From: Mesorhizobium sp. L-8-3 | GTDB taxonomy: Bacteria; Pseudomonadota; Alphaproteobacteria; Rhizobiales; Rhizobiaceae | Direction: 5' to 3' | DNA: 64,000 nt | NCBI RefSeq assembly: GCF_016756615.1 | Contig: NZ_AP023262.1 | Coordinates: 2,416,501 to 2,480,500, forward strand | Shown here: in pieces, positions 9,234-18,233 of the stretch | Layout: each line of letters begins with the position of its first letter | How positions within the stretch are numbered: position 1 is the first letter of the stretch | Position numbers and translations under genes: made by a program | Notes under the pieces: generated by a model | The model's input: only the letters and a program-made list of their open reading frames with translations | Told to the model about the DNA's origin: nothing | The model's database searches: none

Positions 9234-10660
9234 TTCGTCGCCTCGTCGGGTTCGATCACCAGCGTCTTGAGGAAGGCTATGATGTCGTCGCGCTCCGCGT
9301 CGGAAAGGGCGACATAGCGGTCGCGCGCCTCGCGTCCCTCGCCACCATGGGCCCGAATGACCGCGTCGAGCGTGGCGAGATCGTTGCGGTGGCCGTAGGG
9401 ATCGGTCGAGCCGACGCCCCAGAGCTCCCCGGTCATGAAGACGTTGCGTTCGACGAAGCGCTGCGCCATCAGTTCGTTGCCCAGCGTGGCCACCTGCTGG
9501 TCTGCTATCGTATGGCGCTTGAGGTCGCCGTAAAGCGGCACCATCACCTCGCCCTTGTCGTTGCGGGGCAGTTTGCGCGCCCAGTCGTAGAGGGCGAGAT
9601 CGTAGACCGCGGGCTCGGCGACTTCCGCGGCGCGCAGCGTTCCCGCCATGTCGGACGGCCCCGGATCGGAGAAGGCGAGGGATGCCAGGGGCAGCGCCGG
9701 CTTGTGGCAGGCCGTGCAGCCGACCGCGTCGAAACGTATCCGGCCGCGCGCCGCCGCCGCCTGCCATGCGGCGTCGTCCGGCTCCATCACCGTCGGCGGC
9801 GCCAGTGTCGCCTGCCATGCGACCATGGCGGACACGTCGCCTTCGACGATCTCGTCGTCATGCCGGTCGCCGTCATGGTCGCGCTCCCCCGTCCAGCGTA
9901 CGCCGAAACGCTCGACGGGCTGCATGCCGTGATGATGGTTGAGCGCGTTCACCGTGAACTGGCGCAGCGACGTCATCACCCCCTTCTGGCTGAACCGGCG
10001 GATGACGAGGTCGGCGTCGACACCCTCGATGCCGGAAAGATCGAGCACGCCGTCGGGCTCTGCGGTGATCGTGCCGTATTCGACCCCCTTGGCCGAGAGT
10101 CTCGATGTCGCAGTCTGGCCGGTCCTGCGCGCTTCGGCGATCGTCGCCTTGCGGATCTCCTTCAGCTCGGCGGTCATCTCGCGCGCCAGCAGCTCGATGA
10201 GGCCGGCGCCGAACAGGTGGTTCGATCCGCGCTCGTTGGAGAATTGCGGGTCGAGGCTATCGAAATCCGCGCTCTCGAACCCTTCCGAAACGAAGACATT
10301 GGTGACGAAGTCGCCCGCCCCGCCAAGCCTAGGCTGATTATGACATCCAGAACAGGCATTCGCGTCGAGGCCGGCCGTGCGGAAGAAGCCGCTTTCGGGC
10401 GCGCGCTTGCGTTTGGTCGGGATGATGGCCTGGGTGGCGAACGGGCGGCCGACGCCGTCCAGTTCGGTGAAACGACCGTCGAACAGTTTTTCGCCCTTGT
10501 TGCGAAGCGCCTCCAGTGCCTCGAAGTCCAGCCGGCCGGTGAGGCTGGACTGGTCGACATGCTCGGTGACGACACGTTCGGACCAGGGATTGGCGAACGC
10601 CGCGACGGAAGCCGGCAGGCAAATGGCTGCCAGGGTCAGGGCAAGGCGACGAGATTTCAT
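9230..10660 (-). CDS. Periplasmic di-heme oxidoreductase (putative peroxidase family)
   Basis: Exported c-type cytochrome of 476 residues in the di-haem oxidoreductase/putative peroxidase family. It has a signal peptide ending near AFA and two heme-binding motifs: CSGCH at about residue 107 and CTACH at about residue 314. A GYD-like helical linker and the C-terminal DDIIAFLKTLV segment typical of cytochrome domains are present. It needs the cytochrome c maturation machinery. Both ends overlap neighbours by four bases (ATGA), upstream with the ROK regulator and downstream with the CRTAC1-type gene, so the three genes form one tightly coupled operon. The substrate is unknown. Confidence 0.88.
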   Translation of the reverse strand: MKSRRLALTLAAICLPASVAAFANPWSERVVTEHVDQSSLTGRLDFEALEALRNKGEKLFDGRFTELDGVGRPFATQAIIPTKRKRAPESGFFRTAGLDANACSGCHNQPRLGGAGDFVTNVFVSEGFESADFDSLDPQFSNERGSNHLFGAGLIELLAREMTAELKEIRKATIAEARRTGQTATSRLSAKGVEYGTITAEPDGVLDLSGIEGVDADLVIRRFSQKGVMTSLRQFTVNALNHHHGMQPVERFGVRWTGERDHDGDRHDDEIVEGDVSAMVAWQATLAPPTVMEPDDAAWQAAAARGRIRFDAVGCTACHKPALPLASLAFSDPGPSDMAGTLRAAEVAEPAVYDLALYDWARKLPRNDKGEVMVPLYGDLKRHTIADQQVATLGNELMAQRFVERNVFMTGELWGVGSTDPYGHRNDLATLDAVIRAHGGEGREARDRYVALSDAERDDIIAFLKTLVIEPDEATK

Positions 10661-11898
10661 GCGACGTCCTTTCCTGCGGTCTGCGGCACTGGCCCCGGCG
10701 CGAAGACCTCCCGGTCGACGAAGGTCAGGGCGCGCATGGCGCAGCCCTCGCGGATCAGCGGCATCTCGTTGGGCTCAACGGCGAAGGAAATCGATCTGGA
10801 GTGCTGGCCGCCGGCAGTCTGTGCGATCGCCTCGCGCAACGGCGGCTCGACGAGGTCGAAGGCCAGCGCGCCGTGACCGACGATCGCCACAGGCGCGGGG
10901 TCGATCAGGGCGAACAGGCTGCCCAGCCCGTAGCCGATGGCGCGGCCGGCTTTGCGGAAGGCGTCCCGCTCGGGTCCGTCGCCGGCGCGTGCCGCCTCGG
11001 CGAGAGCAGCCATTTCCGCCTCTCCGATGTCGGCCGCTGGGGCGGCGTTCTCGTCGCCCTGGTGGACATTGCGCCAGATCGCGTAGCTTCCGGCATAGGC
11101 CTCCACGCAGCCGCGCCGTCCGCACCGGCAGAGCGCGCCGTCGGGCTGGTGGACCATATGGCCGAATTCCGCGCCGGAGGAGTGAGTCCCGGTAAACAGT
11201 TCACCCTTCAGCATCAGCCCCATGCCGATGCCATGAGAGAGCAGGATGGCGATGAAGTCGTCCCGGTAGCGTTCCGGATCGCGCCAGCGCAAGGCGACCG
11301 CGATCATGCTGCAGTCGTTCTCGATCGTCGCGGGGATGCCGATCGCGTTCTCGATCAGGTCGGCAAACGGGATGTCGCTGTGTATGGTGATGGGTGACCA
11401 CAGCATCTCGCGTGCTGCCGCATCTGTCGTCCCCTGTACCGCCATAACGATGCGCAGCACCCGCCGTCCGGCCCGCCCCCGATGGGCGATGAGCCGGCGC
11501 ACGATCGCCACCGTCTCGGCCAGCAGCGCCTCGCGGCTCATTGTGAGCGTTGGCAGCCGCCGGTGATCCTCGGCGATCACCGTGCCGGCATAGTCGATGA
11601 GTGCCGCGGTGAGCGAATTGAGCGACAGCACGACGGTGACCACCGTGGCCGCTCTGGCGTCGAGGCCGATGGCGACCTGAGGGCGGCCGCGCTTCATGGC
11701 AGGGGTCTCGCCGCCCTTGATCTCGGCAAGCACACCTTCGGCGATCAGGTCGGAGGAGATGGCCGATATCGTGGAGTGGCTGAGACCGGTGGTGCCGGCG
11801 ATTTCGGTGCGCGAAGGCTGGCCCGCGCGGCGCACGGCGGCGATGACCAGCGCGCGATTACGCCCGCGCAGGTTGTCGTGACGGATTGCGGCCGACAT
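10657..11898 (-). CDS. ROK-family transcriptional regulator (XylR/NagC-like)
   Basis: Sugar-responsive repressor of about 413 residues. An N-terminal winged helix-turn-helix ([24 protein letters not shown], about residues 25-50) precedes a ROK domain with the zinc-site cluster around [12 protein letters not shown]. The ATG at 11898 is preferred since GGGAGGA lies nine bases upstream; an ATG at 11907 would be only one base from it. The gene diverges from xylF, with a 23-bp palindrome between them, so it most likely controls xylFHG. Unusually, its stop overlaps the start of a di-heme oxidoreductase gene, which places a periplasmic redox pair in the regulator's own operon. Confidence 0.88.
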   Translation of the reverse strand: MSAAIRHDNLRGRNRALVIAAVRRAGQPSRTEIAGTTGLSHSTISAISSDLIAEGVLAEIKGGETPAMKRGRPQVAIGLDARAATVVTVVLSLNSLTAALIDYAGTVIAEDHRRLPTLTMSREALLAETVAIVRRLIAHRGRAGRRVLRIVMAVQGTTDAAAREMLWSPITIHSDIPFADLIENAIGIPATIENDCSMIAVALRWRDPERYRDDFIAILLSHGIGMGLMLKGELFTGTHSSGAEFGHMVHQPDGALCRCGRRGCVEAYAGSYAIWRNVHQGDENAAPAADIGEAEMAALAEAARAGDGPERDAFRKAGRAIGYGLGSLFALIDPAPVAIVGHGALAFDLVEPPLREAIAQTAGGQHSRSISFAVEPNEMPLIREGCAMRALTFVDREVFAPGPVPQTAGKDVA

Positions 11899-11996
11899 CG
11901 CTTGCATTCCTCCCGACCTGTTCCCGCCCCTTTTTCTGCGGGGCCCTTGAAACATGTCGTGAAGGATATTGACACAGTTCATCTGGCGAGTCATTA

Positions 11997-12019
11997 TTTT
12001 TTTCGAAGCTCGAAAAAAA
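11997..12019. promoter_or_regulatory. Perfect 23-bp palindrome, probable ROK operator
   Basis: The arms TTTTTTTCGA and TCGAAAAAAA flank the triplet AGC, between the ROK gene (start 11898) and xylF (start 12082). Position, symmetry and AT-rich arms fit an operator or bidirectional promoter control site for the ROK repressor. Binding is inferred. Confidence 0.7.
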
Positions 12020-12081
12020 GCTTCTATTGCCAGTCTGAAGCGTCATTCGGATCGCTCCAGCGGAGCGAAAGGGAGGAAATC

Positions 12082-13122
12082 ATGAAGAGATTCACAGCCG
12101 CCATTCTGGCGGGCGTCGCCATGTCGTTCGCGCTCGGCACGGTCGCCGAAGCCAAGGACAAGATCATCGGCGTTTCCTGGTCGAATTTCCAGGAGGAGCG
12201 GTGGAAGACCGACGAGGCGGCGATGAAGGCCGCGATCGAGGCAGCCGGCGACAAATACATCTCAGCGGATGCGCAGTCCTCGGCGGCCAAGCAGCTCACC
12301 GATGTGGAGAGCCTGATCAGCCAGGGCGCCAATGCGCTCATCATCCTGTCGCAGGACGCCTCGGCGATCGGCCCGGCCGTCGAGAAGGCCCTCGCCGAGG
12401 GCATCCCGGTGGTCGGCTACGACCGCCTGATCGAGAACAAGGACGTCTTTTACCTGACCTTCGACAATAAGGAGGTCGGCCGCATGCAGGCGCGCGAGGT
12501 GTTCAAGGTCAAGCCGGAAGGCAATTACGCCTTCATCAAGGGTTCTTCGGCCGATCCGAACGCGGACTTCCTGTTCTCCGGGCAGATGGAGGTGCTCAAG
12601 GAAGCGGTCGACGCGGGCAAGATCAAGAATGTCGGCGAGGCCTATACGGATGGCTGGCTGCCGGCCAACGCCCAGAAGAACATGGAACAGATCCTGACCA
12701 CCAACAGCAACAAGGTGGACGCGGTCGTGGCTTCAAATGACGGCACCGCCGGCGGTGCCATCGCCGCGCTCGCCGCGCAGGGCCTCGCCGGCTCGGTTCC
12801 GGTCTCCGGCCAGGACGGCGACCATGCGGCGCTCAACCGCGTCGCTCTCGGAACCCAGACCGTCTCGGTATGGAAGGATGCACGCGAGCTCGGCAAGGCC
12901 GCGGCCGAGATCGCCTCACAACTCGCCGACGGCAAGCAGATGAGCGAAATCTCAGGCGTCGTCGATTTCACCACTCCGGGCGGCAATATGACGAAGTCGG
13001 TGTTCCTCACGCCGATCCCGATCACCAAAGACAATCTGAACCTCGTCATCGATGCCGGCTGGGTCACGAAGGACGTGGTCTGCGCCGGGGTCGCGGCCGG
13101 CTCGGTCGAGGCCTGCAAATAA
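12082..13122 (+). CDS. xylF: Xylose-type sugar ABC transporter substrate-binding protein
   Basis: Periplasmic binding protein of 346 residues in the XylF/RbsB class. It has a signal peptide ([19 protein letters not shown] ... AEA), then a type I periplasmic binding fold with characteristic stretches [15 protein letters not shown] and [13 protein letters not shown]. The strong ribosome binding site GGGAGGAAA lies six bases before the ATG at 12082. The open frame further upstream overlaps the regulator and is not coding. It is first in xylF-xylH-xylG, with a stable hairpin behind it that probably lets it be made in excess over the membrane parts. D-xylose is the likely substrate, but other pentoses are possible. 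Confidence 0.92.
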   Translation: MKRFTAAILAGVAMSFALGTVAEAKDKIIGVSWSNFQEERWKTDEAAMKAAIEAAGDKYISADAQSSAAKQLTDVESLISQGANALIILSQDASAIGPAVEKALAEGIPVVGYDRLIENKDVFYLTFDNKEVGRMQAREVFKVKPEGNYAFIKGSSADPNADFLFSGQMEVLKEAVDAGKIKNVGEAYTDGWLPANAQKNMEQILTTNSNKVDAVVASNDGTAGGAIAALAAQGLAGSVPVSGQDGDHAALNRVALGTQTVSVWKDARELGKAAAEIASQLADGKQMSEISGVVDFTTPGGNMTKSVFLTPIPITKDNLNLVIDAGWVTKDVVCAGVAAGSVEACK

Positions 13123-13134
13123 CCCTGCACCCGA

Positions 13135-13163
13135 GCGCCGCGGCTTGACGAAGGCCGCGGCGC
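13135..13163. terminator. Intercistronic hairpin between xylF and xylH
   Basis: Perfect 10-bp inverted repeat GCGCCGCGGC / GCCGCGGCGC with a nine-base loop, 12 bases after the xylF stop. There is no T-run. Such hairpins after binding-protein genes commonly protect the upstream mRNA or cause partial termination. Confidence 0.6.
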
Positions 13164-13179
13164 ATTCCTGGAGCGTTGA

Positions 13180-13270
13180 GCGTCCGCTTGGACGCGCAAG
13201 GGACTCCCTGCCACAACCAAATGACGCATCGCGCCGTCCGAAAAACGAGTACGATTTTCGGGCCGATGCG
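13180..13270. repeat. RIME-like palindromic intergenic repeat
   Basis: Contains GCGTCC-GCTT-GGACGC at 13180-13195 and a larger imperfect palindrome at 13225-13270 built from CGCATCG ... CCGAAAA / TTTTCGG ... CGATGCG. This resembles the rhizobial intergenic mosaic elements I know from Mesorhizobium and relatives. The identification is from memory of such patterns, not a search. Confidence 0.55.
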
Positions 13271-13326
13271 TTAGGATGCAACTGTTCCGGCACCCGCGCC
13301 AGACGGAAGGCCGGCGGGAGGTATGC

Positions 13327-14643
13327 ATGACCGACGCGACCACGAATGCGTCCGTCGACCGGGCGCGCGCCGCTGAGCTGGGTCCTGTCCAGCGCTTTCT
13401 GAAAGCGACCGAAATCGACACCCGCATGCTCGGCATGGTGGGGGCACTCCTCATCATCTGGATCGGCTTCCACATTCTGTCGAACGGCCTTTTTCTTACG
13501 CCGCGCAATCTGTGGAACCTGTCGGTACAGTCATCCTCGATCGCGGTGATGGCCACCGGCATGGTGCTCGTCATCGTCACCCGCAACATCGACCTGTCGG
13601 TCGGATCGCTGCTCGGCTTCGTCGGCATGATCATGGGCGTGACCCAGGCGGAGTTCCTGCCGAGGGTGATGGGCATACCGCTCGGCGATCCCTCGATCTG
13701 GGTGATCGCCCTCGCCGCCGGCCTTGTCGTCGGGGCCGCGATCGGCGCCTTCCAGGGCTTCCTGATAGCCTATCTGACCATCCCCGCCTTCATCGTAACG
13801 CTGGGCGGGCTGCTCGTCTGGCGCGGCGCGGCCTGGTGGGTGACGAGTGGCCGGACCGTGGCGCCGATGGATGCAACCTTCCGTCTGATGGGCGGCGGAC
13901 CCGTGGGCTCGATCGGAGCGACGGCGAGCTGGGCCCTCGGCGTCGTCGCCTGCATCGCCGCCGTCCTGCTGCTCCTCAACGGCCGGCGCCAGCGCAAGCG
14001 TTTCAAGTTTCCCCTGCGGCCTGTCTGGGCGGAATACTTCCTGGGTATCGTCACCTCGGCGGCGATCCTCGGCGCCGTCTTGATCGCCAACTCCTATCCC
14101 TGGCCGGTTGGCATCGTGCGGAGATATTACGAGGACCGGGGCCTGCCCGTGCCTGAAGGGGCCTTCATCGCCCACGGCATCGCCATTCCCGTGCTGATCG
14201 CCATAGCGGCCGGCGTCGTCATGACCTTCGTCGCCACGCGCACCCGTTTCGGCCGCTATGTCTTCGCCATCGGCGGCAACCCCGAGGCCGCCGAGCTCGC
14301 CGGCATCAACACGCGCTGGGTTATCATGAAGATCTTCATGGTCATGGGTTTCCTCGCCGCGGTCAGTGCCGCCATCTCGACCGCGCGCCTCAATGCGGCG
14401 ACCAACGCGCAAGGCACGCTCGATGAATTGCTGGTCATCGCCGCGGCCGTCATCGGCGGCACGTCGCTCGCCGGCGGCTCGGGGACGGTGGCGGGCGCGA
14501 TGCTCGGCGCGCTGCTCATGCAGTCGCTGCAGTCGGGCATGGTGCTTCTCGGCGTTGACACGCCGCTCCAGAACATCGTGGTCGGCGTTGTGCTGGTCGT
14601 CGCGGTCTGGCTCGACACGCTCTACCGCAAGCGCATCCACTAG
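13327..14643 (+). CDS. xylH: Xylose-type sugar ABC transporter permease
   Basis: Inner-membrane permease of 438 residues, the longer XylH-type with about ten or more hydrophobic segments rather than the ~330 residues of RbsC. Typical motifs include [15 protein letters not shown] near the first third and [20 protein letters not shown] in the last third. The ATG at 13327 is chosen because GGGAGGT lies just upstream; an in-frame ATG at 13276 would lie in the RIME-like repeat region and lacks such a site. It sits 204 bases after xylF and 11 before xylG. Confidence 0.92.
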   Translation: MTDATTNASVDRARAAELGPVQRFLKATEIDTRMLGMVGALLIIWIGFHILSNGLFLTPRNLWNLSVQSSSIAVMATGMVLVIVTRNIDLSVGSLLGFVGMIMGVTQAEFLPRVMGIPLGDPSIWVIALAAGLVVGAAIGAFQGFLIAYLTIPAFIVTLGGLLVWRGAAWWVTSGRTVAPMDATFRLMGGGPVGSIGATASWALGVVACIAAVLLLLNGRRQRKRFKFPLRPVWAEYFLGIVTSAAILGAVLIANSYPWPVGIVRRYYEDRGLPVPEGAFIAHGIAIPVLIAIAAGVVMTFVATRTRFGRYVFAIGGNPEAAELAGINTRWVIMKIFMVMGFLAAVSAAISTARLNAATNAQGTLDELLVIAAAVIGGTSLAGGSGTVAGAMLGALLMQSLQSGMVLLGVDTPLQNIVVGVVLVVAVWLDTLYRKRIH

Positions 14644-14654
14644 GAGACACGGCA

Positions 14655-15446
14655 ATGGAACAGACGGATCGCGCGCCGCTCGTCGACATGAGGAACATTT
14701 CCATCGCCTTCGGCGGCATCCGCGCCGTCGACGATGCTTCCGTCGATCTCTTCCCGGGCGAGGTGGTGGCCCTGCTCGGCCACAACGGCGCCGGCAAGTC
14801 GACGCTTATCAAGATCCTGTCGGGCGCCTATAAGCGCGACGCCGGGACCATCCTGGTGAATGGCGAGGAAGCCTCGATCGGCAATCCGCGCGACGCCAAG
14901 AAGTACGGGATCGAAACGATCTATCAGACGCTCGCGCTGGCTGACAATGTCGACGCCGCGGCCAACCTCTTCCTGGGGCGCGAGCTGCGCACGCCGTGGG
15001 GTACGCTCGACGATGTCGCCATGGAAGCGGAAGCGCGCAAGGTGATGGGCAGGCTCAATCCGCGCTTCCAGCGATTCAAGGATCCGGTCATCAAGCTGTC
15101 CGGCGGCCAGAGGCAGTCGGTGGCGATCGCCCGTGCCATCCTGTTCAACGCCCGCATCCTGATCATGGACGAGCCGACCGCGGCGCTCGGCCCGCAGGAG
15201 ACGGCACAGGTCGGCGAACTGGTGCGCCAGTTGAAAGCCGACGGCATAGGCATCTTCCTCATCAGCCACGATATCCATGACGTGTTCGATCTGGCGGATC
15301 GGGTCTGCGTCATGAAGAACGGCCAGGTGGTGGGCACCGCCCGCACAAGCGACGTCACCAAGGACGAAGTGCTGGGGATGATCATCCTCGGGAAATGTCC
15401 ACCCGGTGCCATGCCGGGACCCGGCGCGGTCAAGATGGCCGCCTGA
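14655..15446 (+). CDS. xylG: Sugar ABC transporter ATP-binding protein, single-domain XylG type
   Basis: ATPase of 263 residues with one nucleotide-binding domain: Walker [10 protein letters not shown] near residues 40-48, signature [14 protein letters not shown], Walker [12 protein letters not shown] and H-loop ISHDIHDV. Enteric XylG has two ABC domains (about 510 residues); this half-size form resembles rhizobial FrcA-like ATPases and should work as a homodimer. It completes the xylFHG operon. No xylA or xylB lies within the window, so catabolic genes are elsewhere. Confidence 0.9.
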   Translation: MEQTDRAPLVDMRNISIAFGGIRAVDDASVDLFPGEVVALLGHNGAGKSTLIKILSGAYKRDAGTILVNGEEASIGNPRDAKKYGIETIYQTLALADNVDAAANLFLGRELRTPWGTLDDVAMEAEARKVMGRLNPRFQRFKDPVIKLSGGQRQSVAIARAILFNARILIMDEPTAALGPQETAQVGELVRQLKADGIGIFLISHDIHDVFDLADRVCVMKNGQVVGTARTSDVTKDEVLGMIILGKCPPGAMPGPGAVKMAA

Positions 15447-15585
15447 GACCACGGGCCCCGCCTATATCAGGCAGAACGCTGGCCGCGGCTCTTCGCCTTG
15501 GCCCTTTCCTCCGTCGACGCTTTCGATTGCATTGAATTGCATGGTCGCCGATAAGTGCGTGAAAGCAGATGCGGGATAGTGCCTT

Positions 15586-17196
15586 TTGAGACGGTTTCTC
15601 CCAGCCGCGGCGTTCCTTTCGGTCGCCCTGGCGAGCCTCGTGATGGCCGGCTACGCCTATTTTGCCGTCCACGAAGCGGCGCGGATCAAATTCGAGGGGA
15701 CGGCGGACGAAGCCCTGAACCGCATCGAGGGACGTCTGGAAATCCATCTTGCGCTGCTCGATGCCACCCACGCCCTCTTCCAGGCACGTGACGGCCAGGT
15801 GTCGCGCATGGCCTTCAAGACGTTCTTCGACGCGCTCGATGTCGAGAAAAGTTTCACCGGCCTGCGCGGTATAGGCTTCCTGCGGCTCGTCAAGACGGGC
15901 GACGAGGCTGTCGTCGTGCGGGATATGGAGCGCGACCACGGCCGGATCCTGCCGATCCAGCCCGACACCGACCAGGCCTGGCGTACGCCGGTGACCCTGT
16001 TCCAACCTCGCGAGAATATCGCCGGTATCGGCTACGACATGTTCACCGATCCCGCGCGCCGCGCCGCGATCGAGAAGGCGATGGGCGACGAAGGCACGTG
16101 GGCGACAGGCCTCGTCCAGATCGGCGAGGCGATGGGCGGCCCGGGTGTCCCCGGCTTCCTGGTCTTCAAGCGGCTGAATGTCGGCAGCGCGCCGTCGGGC
16201 ACGGCGCCGCCCGGGGCCGCGACCATCGGGCTGCTCTTCGCGTCCTTCCGCTCGGCCGAACTCTTCAACAGCGCACTCGGTCGTGCCCCGCTGCTTCCGG
16301 TCGCGGCGGAAATCTTTGTCGGGACACCCGAAGACGGAAATCTGCTGTTCCGCACGGAGGCGCCGCCCGGAACCGTACACGGTGCCGATCTCCCGGTGAC
16401 ACGTCAGACGGTCGTCGGCGGCCGGCAATGGACTGTCGTGTTCCGTCCGACATCGGCCTTCGAACCGCCGACGTCGCTTGCCGTCCCGCTTATGCTCGGC
16501 ACCTTCGGCCTCTTGCTCGCGACGGCCATAGCCGCGGCCGCCCGGCTCCAGGCCAAGGCCTATGAGGCGGCCCGCGCCTTGCAGCAGGCCACTGAAAAGT
16601 CGCTCCTGGAAAAGGACATGATGCTCCAGGAGATGAAACATCGGATCAAGAACTCGATCACGCGGATCATGGCGATCGCGCGTCAGACGGCGGCTGGCGC
16701 GTCCGACATCGGCCAGTTCACCACGACGTTCGGCGCGCGGTTGCAGGCGATGGCCGCCTCGCAGGACGTCCTCACCCGAGCGCGGTGGCAGAAGGCCGAT
16801 CTCGTCGATCTCCTTACGATCGAGCTCGGCCTGGCCTTCGGCAATGAACTGCCGCCCGGCCTGATGTCCGGCCCGTCGGTTCGGCTGGACGAGGCGACCA
16901 CCCAGGCGCTCGGGCTGACGTTCCACGAACTCGCGACCAATACGTTGAAATATGCCGACGTATCGGGATTGAGAGTGACCTGGGAGGTATTGAGGAACGG
17001 CAGGAACCGGCATCTGCATCTGAGATGGTCGGAAAGCGGGGTCCCCGATGTGAGCGAGCCGGAAAGGACCGGCTTCGGCACGAAGCTCATCGACATGACC
17101 ATCACGCGTGAACTCCACGGAACGATTCAGCGGCATTATCGCCCGGACGGCCTGCAGATCGAGATCGCCGTGCCGCTCGGTAAAGCCAAATCCTGA
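15586..17196 (+). CDS. CHASE-domain HWE-family sensor histidine kinase
   Basis: Membrane sensor kinase of 536 residues. One transmembrane helix at about residues 5-25, a periplasmic CHASE ligand-binding domain (about 35-290), a second helix at 297-318, then an HWE/HisKA_2 kinase core. The phospho-acceptor is His352 in LQEMKHRIKN, followed by the ATP-binding part with FHELATNTLKYA and GFGTKLID. The start is TTG at 15586; an in-frame stop at 15577 excludes any earlier start. Kinases of this class often phosphorylate PhyR, and phyR lies 3 kb away, so this may be an input to the stress pathway. The ligand is unknown. Confidence 0.87.
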   Translation: MRRFLPAAAFLSVALASLVMAGYAYFAVHEAARIKFEGTADEALNRIEGRLEIHLALLDATHALFQARDGQVSRMAFKTFFDALDVEKSFTGLRGIGFLRLVKTGDEAVVVRDMERDHGRILPIQPDTDQAWRTPVTLFQPRENIAGIGYDMFTDPARRAAIEKAMGDEGTWATGLVQIGEAMGGPGVPGFLVFKRLNVGSAPSGTAPPGAATIGLLFASFRSAELFNSALGRAPLLPVAAEIFVGTPEDGNLLFRTEAPPGTVHGADLPVTRQTVVGGRQWTVVFRPTSAFEPPTSLAVPLMLGTFGLLLATAIAAAARLQAKAYEAARALQQATEKSLLEKDMMLQEMKHRIKNSITRIMAIARQTAAGASDIGQFTTTFGARLQAMAASQDVLTRARWQKADLVDLLTIELGLAFGNELPPGLMSGPSVRLDEATTQALGLTFHELATNTLKYADVSGLRVTWEVLRNGRNRHLHLRWSESGVPDVSEPERTGFGTKLIDMTITRELHGTIQRHYRPDGLQIEIAVPLGKAKS

Positions 17197-17350
17197 GCGT
17201 TGGACCTGCTGCATCGGGCGCAAATCCGCGTGGCCTGGCTTAAGGGCGAGCGACAGTCGCAGTCAGGTCGGGACGGGCAAGCCCAAGGATCGGCTCTGGC
17301 CAAGGGACGACGGGAGTCGGCGGGGATTGTTTCGGAACCCGGCATGAAAC

Positions 17351-17383
17351 CTCCCGCCCCATGGCTTGCCACGGGGTCGGGAG
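17351..17383. terminator. Hairpin between the CHASE kinase and the lipoprotein gene
   Basis: Imperfect inverted repeat starting CTCCCG and ending CGGGAG between two convergent genes. A short GTTT follows it on the minus strand. It is plausible as a terminator for the lipoprotein gene, possibly for both. Confidence 0.4.
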
Positions 17384-17396
17384 CAAATAGAGAGAA

Positions 17397-17651
17397 TCAG
17401 CACAGATCGACGTATTCGCGGCCGGTAGAGCGGTCGCGATAGCGGCAATAACCCGGACGGTCGGCAACCCGGCCAAGCAGATAACCACCCACGGCACCAG
17501 CCGCTGCGCCGACGGCGGCGCCCTCGATTGTGCCGCTCGCAATGCCGCCGATTGCCGCGCCTACGGCAGCGCCGCCGACTGCCGTCTTTTCGGCCGTCGT
17601 GCACCCGGCGAGGGCCGCCGCCGCAACGAGTGCGATAATCAATTTTTTCAT
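17397..17651 (-). CDS. Small glycine-zipper outer-membrane lipoprotein
   Basis: An 84-residue precursor with a lipoprotein signal peptide and lipobox (MKKLIIALVAAAALAGC, Cys17 being the lipidated residue). The middle is a glycine-zipper segment (VGGAAVGAAIGGIASG, repeated as AAVGAAAGAVGGYLLG) of the kind found in Rcs/17-kDa-like surface lipoproteins. The C-terminus (PGYCRYRDRSTGREYVDLC) holds two cysteines that could pair. The start at 17651 is set by the signal peptide; the open frame further upstream is not coding. It lies at the edge of the stress island, but I found no consensus EcfG promoter for it. Confidence 0.82.
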   Translation of the reverse strand: MKKLIIALVAAAALAGCTTAEKTAVGGAAVGAAIGGIASGTIEGAAVGAAAGAVGGYLLGRVADRPGYCRYRDRSTGREYVDLC

Positions 17652-17713
17652 ATAACCGCTCCTAGCAAGGGGTGTCCCCGTATGAAAGCCGGGAACGGTC
17701 ATCAACTGCCGTT

Positions 17714-18040
17714 TCAGTCCCGTCCGGCGTACCCTTGCTCCGTGCGATGCGAATTTGTCGCAACCATGACGCTGGTGCTTCCGATCGAGGCGATCAGTGT
17801 GCCGTCCGGCCGAACATCCCAGGTCAGTTCCGCATCCTCTTCTTCCATGGCGGGGTCCACGGGCAGGCATTTCGCGAAAATCTGCGGCTGGTTCCCGGTG
17901 AAGAGAGAAAGCGCGCCTGGTACTTCGCTTTCGCACTCCTCCACCGTCTCGAACACTGTGACCGGCGCCGGAAGTTCACTGCATTGCGCCAGATCGTCCG
18001 AGCAGCCGATGATGAGCAACAAGGCGGCAATGTGTTCCAT
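17714..18040 (-). CDS. Conserved hypothetical exported protein (108 aa)
   Basis: Not assigned to a named family. The N-terminus (MEHIAALLLIIGCSDDLAQC) looks like a weak signal or anchor. Four cysteines are visible, in DLAQCSEL, ECESE and FAKCLPVD among others. A clear AGGAG lies seven bases before the ATG at 18040. An exact match to the EcfG consensus promoter, with a 17-base spacer, lies 25-50 bases upstream on the same strand. I infer a general stress response gene with a periplasmic product. Confidence 0.7.
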   Translation of the reverse strand: MEHIAALLLIIGCSDDLAQCSELPAPVTVFETVEECESEVPGALSLFTGNQPQIFAKCLPVDPAMEEEDAELTWDVRPDGTLIASIGSTSVMVATNSHRTEQGYAGRD

Positions 18041-18064
18041 CACAAAACTCCTCTTGCCCATAGT

Positions 18065-18090
18065 AACGGAGTTTCGCGGGGAGGAGTTCC
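18065..18090 (-). promoter_or_regulatory. EcfG-type promoter before the 108-aa gene
   Basis: On the minus strand GGAAC (18090-18086), a 17-base spacer and CGTT (18068-18065). It matches the alphaproteobacterial EcfG consensus exactly and points at the gene starting at 18040. Confidence 0.72.
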
Positions 18091-18233
18091 ATGCCTTTGG
18101 TATTGTATTTTTACTACGTTGGATTCCGGCTGCGCCCGACCTCCTGCACGAAGACGAGCCGATATCATCCCAATGTACGGGGCCTCGTCTCCGATCGTCG
18201 AGCGCCGGGCCTCCTTCGGATCCCTTTTCGCGG

